A stretch of 64,000 bases of DNA. It comes from Takakia lepidozioides. Its lineage: Eukaryota; Streptophyta; Takakiopsida; Takakiales; Takakiaceae. Where the stretch lies: positions 80,146,756-80,210,755 of the forward strand of contig CM060731.1 in NCBI GenBank assembly GCA_030704615.1, in the 5' to 3' direction. Shown here one piece after another: positions 44,641 to 56,396 of this stretch. Positions within the stretch are counted from its first letter, which is position 1. Every line of letters starts with the position of its first letter. The position numbers and the translations under genes were made by a program. Under the pieces are notes generated by a model, which ran no database searches, was not told where the DNA came from, and worked only from the letters and a program-made list of their open reading frames with translations.

Positions 44641-45260
44641 CTGTTTAGTATGTTCTGGGTTTGGTCCAGTGTTGGACTGGTATACTGATAAGAAACTGGT
44701 ATCAATATTGTTATGTATATTGCTATGAAGTACCAGACCGGTAGGGTGTCGTCCATAGTATTAGGAAACAGATACCAGGCCAATATGGGTACATGCTAGG
44801 CAGTGGCCTGAGCTGATACCAGACTAGTCTGGTAGGTGGTTGAAAATTAGATCCATTTTTGTGAGGAAAACTTGGTATCAACACTTTGAGGAACTTGAGG
44901 AATACTTTGAGAAATAAAATCAATGAGAAGCATGCTTGTACACAGTTATATGAGAAGTGGGCCTTTCATTATTTAACATATCATGAGTGTTTTTTTGATA
45001 CCAGACCAATATTGATAATACCCTGGCATCGATTTCTAAAAACTCTTGCTATTGATACCTGTAAAACACCACACCAACACCAATCAGGTATTATTGATAC
45101 CACCATGGTATCTAAATCTCAAATTTTTGCCAATACCAGTACCTCCCTGGTATCACAATTGGCCGGAGGCCTATATACCAGTACCAGCCTGGTGTGTTCA
45201 AACTTGAAATACGATACCAGTCCAACACTGGTTTGGTCTTGGTCCACATCAAATAGATCA
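44640..45260. repeat. TACCAG/CTGGTA-rich block
   Basis: More than fifteen TACCAG or CTGGTA words in 620 bp, some paired as palindromes, including the perfect 18-mer TACCAGACTAGTCTGGTA at 44817-44834 and GATACCACCATGGTATC near 45097. No coding or transposon ends are evident. Confidence 0.6.
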
Positions 45261-45821
45261 TACAACAACACTACTTTACAGCTATCCAATCCCTCATGTC
45301 TCTATCAAACCAACTTTGGCCGCTCTAGTAGGCCACCAAACCCACACATTGATGGTGCTTTCTAACTATAAGGCCCACATTATAGACTAGTAGCAATAAC
45401 CATTCTCATACACTACATACTGTATTGGCACCGGCCCAGCAGAGATAGCATTATCCTGGAATTGTGGAAACTTATGGAGAAAACAAATTCCCTATTTTCA
45501 GCACATGAATGAATGTCTCACCTCAGTGATGAATATCTATCGGAGGACCTCAAGAATTTCATGGATGAAACATGTCCAAGAGCAGGACATGCATCCATAT
45601 GGGTGAGCATGTTCGCCGTGCTGCCCGGGTCAGTGGGAACGTGCGGACCTGACCGCTCCCACGCTCTGTGAGTCAAACTACTTATTACCCTCCTCCAATA
45701 TACTGCTCTCCGTGTTTGTAACCGTATTTCAACTTTTAAGCCTTTTTTTCTCTTGCAAACTTTCCTTCTGTAGATGAGACTCACTATCTTTCCGCGGCAA
45801 GCAATACGCTTTGTAAATCTG

Positions 45822-46090
45822 CGGACATTGAACAAAATATCTCTTGTTTTTGAACCCTCCCTCCTTGCGTTTTTGCGCAACGGAGAGACGTAACATCTAA
45901 TGTACCACTATCTATACAAATGTTTGGTTTTTGCATGATGTTTCTCGAAAGCATACGGACATTGAACAGAATTTCTCTTGTTGTTGACCCCTCCCTCCTT
46001 GCGTTTTGCGCAGCGGAGAGACGTAATGTCTAACGTACCACTATCTACACAAATGTTCGGTTTTCGCATGATGTTTCTCCAGGCGTATGA
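45822..46090 (+). repeat. 134-bp tandem duplication
   Basis: CGGACATTGAACA(A/G)AAT...CCTCCCTCCTTGCGTTTT...GCATGATGTTTCTC occurs at 45822-45955 and 45956-46088 with about 12 percent differences by eye. Confidence 0.8.
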
Positions 46091-46099
46091 TGTGTTCGT

Positions 46100-47495
46100 A
46101 ACGTCTATCACGGTTGACCACGAGAATTCCATTTGTATTACTGATTATTACTCATTTGTCCAAAATGGAATTTATGAAATAGTATTCCTGAAGGCACACC
46201 TGGCCGCAACCAAAAGCAGCCTGGCAACTGTGGCGAAACTACGGCGAGCGTGGCGAAACTGGCCATGATCGAGATGCCGCCAGCCTTCCGTCGTACACGT
46301 GTCCAGGTGCCATATCCATTAGTAACGGGATTCTCTTCAGGGTGTGCTTTTGTTTAACTTACCGTTATGCTGGCACCAGGGTGGAGGGTGGCCCCGTTCT
46401 TGTACTGTCGTTTGTTTTTCTCTATTTCTCATCCATGCTCCCTGAAAATCATCCAGAACTCATCCAACAGCTTTTTAAAATCCATAGCTTGCCAGGACCG
46501 ACAATGAGCGACAGTTGGAGCCAACTGTCTCCTCGCCGCACGCAACTACATGTCAAACCGCCCTAATTTGGATGAAGACGGCTTCCTACGTGGCCGCGCG
46601 TGACGGGCTGTAAGCTGGCAGACCCTGGATTGGCGGTCGCACACGTTGCCACAATTACGCAAATTATTTTGTATTTTGTTATGGGATGTTTCGTATTTCC
46701 GTCAGAATGATGCACAATATGATGCCTACGACTACCCCACCGCTTTCGTGATGAGATTTGTACACCCAATTTGGACACTGCCAGCCCACTGCCAGCCCCC
46801 ACCCACTCGACCCACTCATATTCCATCCACCGCCCTGCCCTATTCGTTTTTCAACGACGCCATGCTTTCAAAATATTATCCTCATTCTGCTCATAATCAG
46901 ACTCATACAAGCGGGTCTCAAAGTCGCGGCTCATATCTCGGTTGCCGGGGGACGCCGCGGTCGCCCGCTGCGGTGGCCGCCATCGTGTGGACAAGTCGCC
47001 ATACGTTGTACGTGGCTGGCCTCATATTCCCGTTGGGCCGCTTCGCAGTGCGGGCAGCCTCGTTTGAATTTTCGCACCTCTCGCACGCTCGACCCGCAAA
47101 CCCTATTTGTGTTTCTCACTTTGTTCCTCGAGTAGCTAGAATAGTTGACCGTGGGTTGACCGGTGTGGATGGATGGATGAATGAAGTGAGGGTAGCGGGG
47201 ATGGATGAGGGCGTGGGCGCCATTTATAAGGGTTCATCAAGGCCACGCGGAGACGCAGGCTGGCACGTCCCTGCCAGGCGGCGGGGCCCAGCCCGCGCCC
47301 GCGTTATTCTAACCGCGGCCTCAACTGCGGTTAGGCTGTGGACCGCGGTTGGCCTGCGGCCGCGAATAGCGTCGTTCAGAATAAACTCGTACAATTATTG
47401 GGTACCTAATTCGCCTCCCCCACCGCCTGCTGCAGGTTTGTGCCGGTCACTAGCAGGCCATTTAAAGCATCTCCACCGGCTGCTCCCGGTTGAAG
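46100..47495. other. GC-rich region upstream of the LRX gene
   Basis: GC content rises towards 47 kb. The 286-codon plus frame at 46646-47506 has no recognisable domain and looks like non-coding GC-rich DNA. CCGCGG words cluster at 47312-47370 (AACCGCGGCCTCAACTGCGG, GACCGCGGTTGG). Probably distal promoter. Confidence 0.4.
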
Positions 47496-47501
47496 GGTGG
47501 A

Positions 47502-47509
47502 TATAAATA
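47502..47509 (+). promoter_or_regulatory. Candidate TATA box of the LRX gene
   Basis: GGATATAAATAACC gives TATAAATA about 790 bp before the proposed start codon, followed by a long leader with a (GGGAGA)n/(GA)n tract. Plausible core promoter; unproven. Confidence 0.4.
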
Positions 47510-47854
47510 ACCGCAGGCACGTTTGTAATCCTCGTGAACCTTCGGTCCGCATCACGTCCTTGCCGGCGAGGGCCCAGTCGACATGTATTTCCACGTGGCC
47601 TAATCGTGTTGCCCAGACTCCCAGTCTAGGTGTTAAAACCTGTAAAATACGAGTTGGGTAATTTTCACGAAAATGAAAATTTCGAAGTGCCAGATCGAGG
47701 TGTGGAACGGTGAGTTTGTTGCATGGAAATGAATGGAGGGCCGCCACTTGTAAAAGAGCAGGGAATGAGTTTAGCCAGTATGGGGTTGGGCATAGCGCAG
47801 CAGGCGAAAGGTGGCGAAACCCTACACTGTAACAGGGGAGTGCGAAGAGGAACA

Positions 47855-47905
47855 GCGGGAGAGGGAGAGGGAGAGGGAGAGAGAGAGAGAGAGAGAGAGG
47901 CGGAG
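47855..47905 (+). repeat. GA-rich microsatellite in the LRX leader
   Basis: GGGAGA repeated, then (GA)n, in the presumed 5' leader. GA tracts in plant promoters and leaders are binding sites for BASIC PENTACYSTEINE proteins. The CT-rich minus-strand frame at 47406-48287 is an artefact of this composition. Confidence 0.7.
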
Positions 47906-48296
47906 AGGGAGGGAAAGCAAGAAAGGGGAGGTTGCTTGGATCCACGCATTGATGGGGGAGAGGGGGTAGGGTTAGGAGGAAGCTGTGGTGGTTGGGAAGG
48001 GAGGCGGGGGACTGAGAAGGCGGGCATTGTACTGGGAGATGGGAGAAGCCAGGGAGGACGACAATGCAGTGCTGGAGGATGTCATTGAGGAAAGATAGGG
48101 AGGAGCTGGAGCTAGCGAAGAAGGTGCATCCACGGCGATGATATCGATGACGAAGACGTAGGAGCTCGCAGAGGAGAGTGAAGGAAACGTGGATAGGAGG
48201 AAGTAGGCAGGTAAAGGGAGGGGTGACAGGGGGTAGTGACTGCGGTGCATGGCACAGTTTGATGTAGGCCCAGCGGCCTTCTTGCAACAGTCACTG

Positions 48297-51200
48297 ATGC
48301 GCGCATGGAGGAGCTTGGTGTTGCTGGTCCTGCTATGCTCCTCTCTGCCAGTATTACAAGCCGCAGGCACGAATGCTCCCTTGTCTTTTTTTTTCCCGCA
48401 TCTTCTGCATCGTATTCTGTTTTCTGTTGAACCTGCATTCTTTAATAGTCTCGTAATAAGCAATGTGTCCGGGATGTGTGGATGATGCGGGTTTATTTTC
48501 GATAGTCAAGATTCGCTGTAGGATGTAGCTCCAAACGAGCAGTGTGACTTAATACTGGAGGCCATTCAACCATAAAAAGGAAGAGTCTCTAAACCCGGTT
48601 CGATGTAGATGATAGAAGGTACCGTAATCTTGGCAATATGAAAGCACAAATGTTGCTCCATTGCTATCGTGCAGACCTCCATCAATCATTTTTTTCCCAG
48701 AAATCTATGCAGTTGACCTTGTGGCCCGACATACTACCTGCGCCTGCGTGTCACCAAAGAGCGAGTTTGCTTTCTGGGGCCTTGTAGGCAGTCAGTCGTT
48801 CGTGAGTCGTTCGACATTTTTTAACTGTGATGTTAGCTGGTTGATAATCACTATCGGCAGAGCACTTGGTCAAACTACCTACCTGAATACCACATATCTT
48901 CCAATTTGCAAGTCAACCTTTCCACCTTCTCTATATTTGGAGACTATCCTTTTTGAGAAATCTCCTGCAGAGTTTGTGAAGTGACGATTGACCTACTATC
49001 CATGCTGGTTGATCTGGTGGGCCACTTGACTATCTGCCGATGAACTCGACCTTCAAGTTTCTGGGAGGGCTGTGACATCAACAGGGATTGGCAGCAATAA
49101 CTGTACTCCTAATTTGCTGTAATGTGCAGGCCTCCTTATAGTTAGATGATCTCAGATAAGAACTGCCAAAAATCTTCCCTGCAATCAACAGCCTCTTTGG
49201 AAGGTTGTAGTGTGTACCAGCAGGTCCCAAACAAAGTGTTAGTCAACAGCAGTAATCAAGCTCTGTTGTATCACTTGTGTAATTATCTCTGTTACAAAGT
49301 TCTAGCTTTTAGGGTCAGGGGTTCTATGATCATGCTGCAGCGATGGCCTAAGTCGCACGCACCCAAGTTGGTATACTGCTTCTTCTAATACTTCAACTGA
49401 TACCGACAAGAATATGAGTATGAGAGATGACAGAGTCAGAGAGACCATGTTCCCCTGTGCTTCACTAATAAGCAGGACTTTTTCCTCGAGATCGTTGTCA
49501 TCACTATACTTTAAGTCCTTCTTAATGAAATATTTACATGATTTGCTCACATGGAGTGTTTTATAAAAGGTATGTTTTGCCCAACTTACAGGCCTTGCTC
49601 AATTGAGCGATCTTTGTATGCCAAGCAGCAAGATGCAGGAAAAAGGATGGGATTTGCCCAGCTTGTGGACATGCAACTTTGTTTTCTTGCTCTGTCCTGT
49701 GTTATGAGATTTCAGGAGATACTAGTGTCTTTTGAGAGGCTGGGCATTCTGGCGGAGGTATTGACTAATAAAGATCAGGCCATTCTTGGCCATTCCTAAT
49801 AAAAATTAAAAAGAAGAACTTCAGGAATGAACTTCACAAGGTGCTGTGTATTTAAGCTGAGATTTAGGCCTGGTTTTTAGTGTTCTTGTCTGTTTGTTAT
49901 ATGCTCTTGTCCGATTAGGTCTTTGGACCGTTCCTGTGGGTGTAATAAGTTGGTTTGCTTCATGGTTTGTTCAGCGCATTTTGTGCCTTGACACTTCTTG
50001 TGTCTCGCATTTCTAAGGTTTTCTCTATTGGGATCTGCAGGGTCCGACAGTGAGGCTTTGGAACCACAAGTTAGTAATCTGTGGCGAGGTGGCCAGCTCC
50101 CCCCAGGTGTCGGGCACCATCCTCCCTGGGTGGGGCACCATCCCCCTGGTGTGGGCCACCACCCTCCTGGTGTTGGCCATCATCCTCCTGGGGTTGGCCA
50201 TCATCCTCCTGGAGTTGGACATCATGGTCCAGAATCAAGCCTATACCGGGCATTTATCGCTCTTCAAGCATGGAAGCATGCTATTACTGATGATCCTCAA
50301 AGAGTCACAGCTACATGGGTCGGGACGGGCGTGTGTGAATACAGAGGGGTGTTTTGTTCACCACCCATAAACGACAATACTTCAAGTATACTAGTGGTTG
50401 CAGGGATTGACTTGAACCATGCAGACCTGGCCGGGACTTTGGTAGAAGAGTTGGGGTTACTATATGAAGTTGGTCTCTTTCATATCAACACCAATCGGTT
50501 CACAGGGACGATTCCAGCCTCCTTCAAGGATTTGGGGACCTTGTTTGAGCTTGATTTGAGTAACAACGGCTTTTCAGGTCCATTCCCAGTAGTTGTCTTG
50601 GATATCCCAGAACTCATCTTCTTGGACATTCGATTCAACCACTTCTGGGGTCCTCTTCCACCAGCGCTCTTTGACAAGCACCTGGATGCTTTGTTCGTAA
50701 ACAACAATGGATTTGACTATATTCTACCGCAGAATCTTGGAAATTCACCAGTTTCAGTGGTTGTGTTGGCAAACAATTACTTCACCGGAGACATCCCAAC
50801 CAGCATAGGAAACATGTCAGGTACTTTGAACGAGGTTATCTTTCTTCACAACTCAATCTCAGGTGAACTTCCAGAGCAGATTGGTCAGCTGAATCTTGTG
50901 ACAGTGTTTGATGTCAGCTTCAACAAGCTGAGTGGCACGCTGCCTAGCAGTATCTCAAACATGACCAGCCTGGTTGATTTCAATGTGGGAAACAACAGCA
51001 TCACTGGAAACGTGACTGCCAATCTGTGCAATTTACCCAATCTGAAAAACCTCACAGTCTCCAACAACTTGTTCACTGGTGTAAGCACATCTTGTGCAAG
51101 CCTTCCTGCTCGTGGTGTTATAGTTGATGAGGGAGGAAATTGTATTCCAGATGCATCAGGCCAAAAGTCAGACAAGGAGTGCGCTGCTCTTTTATCCCCT

Positions 51201-52337
51201 CCACCACATCCACAGTCGCCTCCCCCTCTTTCCTCTCCACCACCTGCACACTCTCCTCCCCCCCTTCCCCTCTGCCACCTGCACTCTCTCCTCCCCCGCC
51301 ACCTCCCCACTCTCCTCCCCCTCCTTTCCCCCCACCACCTGCGCACTCTCCTCCCCCCCCTTCCCCCCACCACCTGCTCAGTCTCCCCCCCCTCCTTCAC
51401 CAACTCCACCTGCTCCCTCTCCCCCCCCCTCCTTCCCCCACCAGCTGCTCAGTCTCCCCCCCCTCCTTCCCCAACCCCACCTGCTCCCTCTCCCCCACCT
51501 CCTTCCCCCCACCAGCTGCTCAGTCTCCCCCCCTCCTTCCCCCCACCACCTGCCCGCTCTCCTCCCCCCCCACTGCCTTCTCCTCCTCCGCCTCCTTCTC
51601 CTCCCCCACCTTCTCCTCCCCCGCCTAAGCACTCTCCACCACCCCCTCCCTCCCCACTCCCCCCACCTCGATCTCCTCCTCCTCCAACTCCTGTGCCTTC
51701 GTACCCACCACCACCTTCTTCGTGCCCATCAGGATACACTCCTGGTAAGGCCTCAGGCACATGTTTTATGCTAGTATCGGAGAACAGAACATGGGATGAT
51801 GCGGAATTCTACTGCCAGCAGCATGGTGGGCACTTGACAGCTGTTGCAAGCCGTAATGAGCTTCGTGATATAGGTCATTTGTGTGAACGGGTCCACGAAC
51901 ATTCAAGCCCATATAGCCCTAAAGGGCAGGGCTGCTACCTAGGAGGGAGAAAACCATATATGATTTCTCCGCCTAATTCGTCATGGACGTGGTCATGGTC
52001 CCCATGCATTGAGTTCAAGCAGTCTTATTGGAATGAGTTTGAACCCAATAATATCAATAAGAAGGAGGGTTGCACCACTGTGAAATGGGAGCCTCCTATC
52101 TTGCAGGTAGGAGAAGACTCTCTAGACTATATGCTCAATGATTATGTTTGTTACGCCGAGCTTCCCTTTATCTGCTCTCCATCGAGATGCTCCGGAGTTG
52201 GTTGTGGCGTGTCGGATGGTTGCAGAGCGCATGGGGATTCAAATGCCAGCTGTCAGCCAGACTCATCAGCTGCAGTGGGCTACACCTGTGACTGCAGTCA
52301 AGGCTTTGAAGCGGACGACTCTGGAACTTGTTATTGA
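48297..52337 (+). CDS. LRR-extensin (LRX)-type protein with C-type lectin and EGF-like C-terminus
   Basis: Proposed two exons: 48297-48366 and 50041-52337, 788 residues. Exon 1 encodes a signal peptide (MRAWRSLVLLVLLCSSLPVL, QAA|G). The intron would begin GC (CGCAG|GCACG) and end CTGCAG, a GC-AG intron; exon 2 has no ATG of its own before the LRRs. Then: six GVGHHPP repeats (~45-88); the LRX N-terminal and LRR domain (YRAFIALQAWKHAI, VAGIDLNHADLAGTLVEELG, LFHINTNRFTGTIPASF, DVSFNKLSGTLPSSI; ~90-400), which in LRX proteins binds RALF peptides; an extensin-like Pro-rich part with SPPPP (~405-580); a C-type lectin domain from CPSGYT (51723) with WDDAEFYCQQHGGHLTAV, EPN (52041-52049), LND and CYAELPFIC; and an EGF-like end, GYTCDCSQGFEADDSGTCY. 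Predicted secreted, wall-bound, sensing pectin or wall sugars. The lectin-EGF end is not part of normal LRX proteins. The exon 1 link is inference. Confidence 0.8.
48367..50040 (+). other. Proposed intron of the LRX gene
   Basis: 1,674 bp, starting GC and ending ...TATTGGGATCTGCAG. No coding or transposon seen inside; small frames at 48661-48984, 49146-49388 and 49551-49799 look random. If the GC donor is wrong, a downstream GT donor (for example near 48463) would change the last exon 1 residues. Confidence 0.5.
50098..50230 (+). repeat. Six 21-bp repeats coding GVGHHPP
   Basis: Six tandem 21-nt units within LRX exon 2, each GG(T/G)GT(T/C/G)GG(C/G)CA(C/T)CA(C/T)CCTCC-like, giving a histidine- and proline-rich spacer between signal peptide and LRR domain. 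Confidence 0.85.
51197..51715 (+). repeat. C/T-rich extensin-coding minisatellite, open in all three frames
   Basis: Runs of C broken by TCC/CCA. The SPPPP-type reading moves between all three frames (for example frame of 49998 at 51197-51260, another at 51260-51345, another at 51340-51410), yet the main frame stays open and returns to SPPPP before the lectin domain. Confidence 0.75.
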
Positions 52338-52880
52338 GTACACCAGCTGCTAGCTGACTCACATTTGACCATGGTTTTGGCATGGGCTTCTTAAAAAGAT
52401 ACTCCCATCACTTCCATGTTGAGATTTTAGAGGGAAGGGTTTAGGAAGAATGGGAGGGGAAAGGTAGATTGGTTGTTGGACTGCACTAGGCAGGGAATAC
52501 TGTAGGGGAGCCATTGATCACCAGGTTCCTCGGGAATAGACAGATTGTGGAGCGAAGGCCTAGGGTGTAATGAAGGATATAGTGGACTATGTCCGGGGAG
52601 ATTCAACCTTGCACTTTCTGTCTCTTCCCGAAGGCAGGTAACACCAAAGCTGTCAAAGACTGCTTGTTCGTTCAACCTCACCGCAGAGGGAATGATTCCG
52701 TGCTACACTGCACTAGGGAGCAAAACAATGTGTCTCTGCCTTCACAGAAGAAGGGATTTGAGACACAGGGCGAGGTAGGACTGCATTTATATTCTATCAT
52801 TGCATCACAGCTAGCTATATTTACTAGGTTGGGATGTCAGGTGGGGGTGATAGAGCTCATTCACACACCATCTTGGGTGT
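52338..52880. other. Downstream region of LRX
   Basis: Presumed 3' UTR and spacer; small frames only. No clear polyadenylation signal was selected. Confidence 0.4.
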
Positions 52881-53840
52881 GTGACCAGTCTTGTAGGCTA
52901 CTTGTTGTCCAAGTACGGAACTCTCAGTTCCTATTCTTTGACAGAGATATGCTATTCATTTAGGTTGAATTTCTCTTCTATAAAGGGTGCGGTTCAATCT
53001 CTCCGGACCTGTGCAGCTGTTCTGGTTTGTCTACCATAGGTGCACATACTAGTGTATGATATTTTCGTAGCTTTTCTTTCTCTTTTCTGTTCTCCATCTT
53101 TCAAGTTTGAAGATTGTGTGACCTCTGACGGGGCTCTCTAAAGCCGCCGCATATTTGACCTACCCTTGTGTGACTTGTATCAGTTTAGTCGTTGCCTGGC
53201 ATGTGCGGTGGTTGCTTCATAGACCCCAGGTGTATGTCAGAGAGACCATTTGCTGCACACAAGGGAGAGAGTCATCTGTAGGAGGCTGGGTCTCCTCTGA
53301 AGAGGTAGTAGTATTTCACCATAATTCTGTAGTACACAGGCTAGGAGGCAAGGTACTGATGTTGTCTCGACTTCTGCATGGTGCAAGAAGGGAAAATACT
53401 ATCCTCTGGTAGCATGTGGAGCCATCTGCCTATGTCAATCTGGAGATTGTGCAAGGTGACTATGAAAGTCCCAAGTCCTAGTGAGTGATGTGGAGAAGCT
53501 TGGGATATATGAGGATGCAGTTATTCCTCAGTTCAGTGAAATAGCTCCTACTAGAGCTGGAATTTTGGGGTCATCTGACATCTTGGGACCACATTGGTTG
53601 TATCACATGGATCCTCTGTGGACTGTCTTATGTTCCTCAGGGAAATAACACTGAAGGCAATGGGACTCTGTCAAATCTGCCCATCAGATTTCGAAGGGTG
53701 TGATAATTTTTGAAAGTGGATATATGCTTCAGACTGTGATTCCAACGCCCTGGCCACCCTATTCTAGTGCTGTGGAGTGACAGCTGCACTGACAACCCAC
53801 TTCTGCATGGATATGTCTGTAATGTAAGGGTGCTGCAACA
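52880..53840 (+). repeat. Segmental duplication, copy A
   Basis: Shares long blocks with 57775-59490 in the same order: GTTGTCCAAGTACGGAACTC, CTCAGTTCCTATTCTTTGAC, GCGGTGGTTGCTTCATAGAC, CACATTGGTTGTATCACATG, GGGTGTGATAATTTTTG and ACCCACTTCTGCATGGATAT. No coding function is seen in either copy. Confidence 0.85.
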
Positions 53841-54374
53841 AGTTCTCTCTCTCTGAACATCTCTCCCTGTGACTCTGTAGATGCTGTAAAGTTTCCTTTC
53901 TGCTTTCTTGCTCTCTTTTACGAAAGCTCTCCAATCCACTCATCCAAAACATGAAATCGGTTGAAAGATGCAACATCCTTATGGACTACATTCAGCATTG
54001 TTTCAGAACTGCTGCAGCAGCTCTTGGTCTGTGTGTGCTTGATCCATTGATGCCTTGGCCTCCTTGTTCTCTCTTAAATTGCATTCACAGATAGGGATAC
54101 ATCAATGTCCCCCTAAATAAGACGGGGAAGAGAGTCTGAGAGAGGGAGAAGATAGTGCACAAAAAGACATCGAAGAAAGGGCAGGTCGATACAGAGGAAA
54201 CATCTGCCAGTGATGGGGAGAGGAAACAAAAGTCAAAACTCGGTGATTTCATCTTTGCTCTACCAAAATCTTGGAATACTGATAGCCACCAGGTGAACTG
54301 GCTTACAACTATGTACCTGTAAAGATTGATGTTCAGCAGGTTTAAGTGTGTTGAGAGTAATAAAAGATAGGTAA

Positions 54375-54551
54375 GAATCCTACCTTCATGATTCCAGAGG
54401 CAAGACGGCCATCGACAATATCTAACACACCACTGTGTAAAAAACTCAGGGTGGCCTGAATACTCAAGGCATGATCTCCCACCGCAAACATTTTGATGCC
54501 CATTTGCTTCGTTGATGCCAATAGCTCCCCTTCTGATGGCATCTCTGATAC
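54375..54551 (-). CDS. Isolated exon-like segment, unknown gene
   Basis: The minus strand reads TTGTACAG|GTATCAGAG (acceptor), then an open stretch MPSEGELLASTKQMGIKMFA, VGDHALSIQATLSFLHSGVL and DIVDGRLASGIMK, and a donor AAG|GTAGGA at about 54383. It has the composition and borders of a real internal exon, but I cannot name the protein or find its neighbours with confidence. It may be a captured exon. Confidence 0.3.
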
Positions 54552-54599
54552 CTGTACAACAATAAAATGGTCCTATTGTCCACCAGTGGAAGGACATGG

Positions 54600-56390
54600 C
54601 CTAGTGCATATTAGATTATCCTTATTCAAAGACTGGACCGGCTTTAAATGGTCTAGAAAAATGGGGGAACCATGGTGGGGGATAAATGGGAAACAGAACT
54701 ACAGCCAAAACTATTGGTGAAGGACTCTAGTAATGGGGCACACCTACATAAAGTTACTTCTGGTTACCCAAATTAACAGAAAAAAAAAGTTGTACTCAAG
54801 CAAAAACCTGCTCTCAATTCAGACCACTTAAGTCAATCTCTTGGCTGTGCCTGAGATCAAAGGAGAAAATTTGCTATGACACAAGCAAAAGAGGGAAATT
54901 CTGCTTTCACACACTAGCATCCCATTTCAGTGATTAGTATTGAGGAGAGGGAGAGCAAGGATCCCATATCATGGTCAGCTTCAGTTCCAATACTCTTCAG
55001 GTATCTTTAGCAAGCCTCCTTTAAATTACTATTCAAGATGATGCTTACAGAAATCACTAAGCAGGCACAAGAAGTGAACTTCCTTGTATAGGGTATCTCT
55101 TTGAGAAGAGGAAAGACAACGTCACTAGTATCAAGCACTGAAAACTCCTGACCTCCAAAAACTTCACAGAGATGGGTAATGGTCTTGCTTCAGATTTTCG
55201 CAACTGAATGTTTAGGACACAACCAATTCACCTGGAAACTGCTGTAAGATCCATACCCGCCAGACACTATATTTAGTAGAGTGAGGACCCCATAATATTG
55301 TCAGCAGGCTCCAGTTTCAAAGACTCTTATTCCCTTCAATTTACAATGTGCAATTATGCCTGCAGAATCAGGGTTTGTAGCAGAGGGCAAAGTGTGCCGG
55401 GAACTCTCCCTCCACCACGGGAAACTTGTCCCAAACTTAGCCAGGATCACTCAGGAAAATGCGCTTGCGGATGACATATGACTAGAGATACGGTGTTGTC
55501 TGTTCTCTTCATCAAGACGTGCCTTATACAATCAAGTGTAATTTCATGAACATGCGACCGTAGCCTCCGGAATTATCAGTGTAACTCTGCTGCATGTCCT
55601 GGACTGTAAAACGCCGGAGTCCCACGGCTGATTCTTCCACTAATTTTGGAGATTCCTGAAAAATTGCATCCGGATTCTTATCTGTCATCTCCATAGCTTG
55701 CGACCCGGAGGCAACAGTGAATTCTTATTCTTCCACGACCAGTACAGCTTGATCGCACCTCATACGATCGCAGCCAACAGTGTTCCCTGTCCCGCAAAGA
55801 ATCACATCTCACCAACCGAATCCCTGCAGTTTCAAAAATTCAAAATGCTGGAAAAGTCGACAAGATCCGGGGAGAAATTAGAGCAAGCCCTCGGCGTAGC
55901 ACCCATACCTCCCCTGTCCCAAGAAAGTTGGGATTGAGCAGCAAACCTTGGAAGATAACAGTCCCACAGGAAACATAGACAGACTGTGACAATTGGAGCA
56001 CGATTTCTACCAAAAAAGCCAGGCATCCATCTCACTTGCATCAAATGCTAAGTGAGGGTCCAGGCAGAACAATGCACATGAGATTAAAAGCTAAGTTGCG
56101 AAGACTCCCACTCATGCATGCCGGTCTTTCTCAGAAAGGTTGAGTTGACTTACTTTCCTTAGTTTGTCTGTGGCTAGTGGGTTTCTTGGACTGCTGGCCC
56201 TTGCTTAAGGTTTTGCTTAGGCTTGGTTTAAGTATTTTGGAGGAGAATTTTGGCTACTACCTGGTAGTTTGGTAAGATGGATGGTACACTTTGTGGCACC
56301 CCAGTGGTTTGAAGCTCAAATCCTTGTCCGGTATGCTGGGAATGGTATCTCATGTAGGCTTCATGGAAGGGCATTAAATGTGAGCTGTAC
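54600..56390. other. Intergenic, no recognisable gene
   Basis: Mixed composition with short frames on both strands (for example 55698-55937 and 55832-56044), none recognised. It may include the promoter of NRPB8. Confidence 0.4.
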
Positions 56391-56396
56391 CCAAGG

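Noticed and set aside
46646-47506. 286-codon plus-strand frame
   Set aside because: GC-rich DNA with few stops by chance; no recognisable motif, and it overlaps the likely promoter.
47406-48287. 293-codon minus-strand frame rich in S, L and P upstream of LRX
   Set aside because: Its composition follows from the GA-rich leader on the other strand; no domain and no splice or start context. Treated as a shadow of the LRX 5' leader.
51378-51760. Glycine/arginine-rich minus-strand frames opposite the extensin run
   Set aside because: Complement of proline codons; a shadow of the LRX Pro-rich region.
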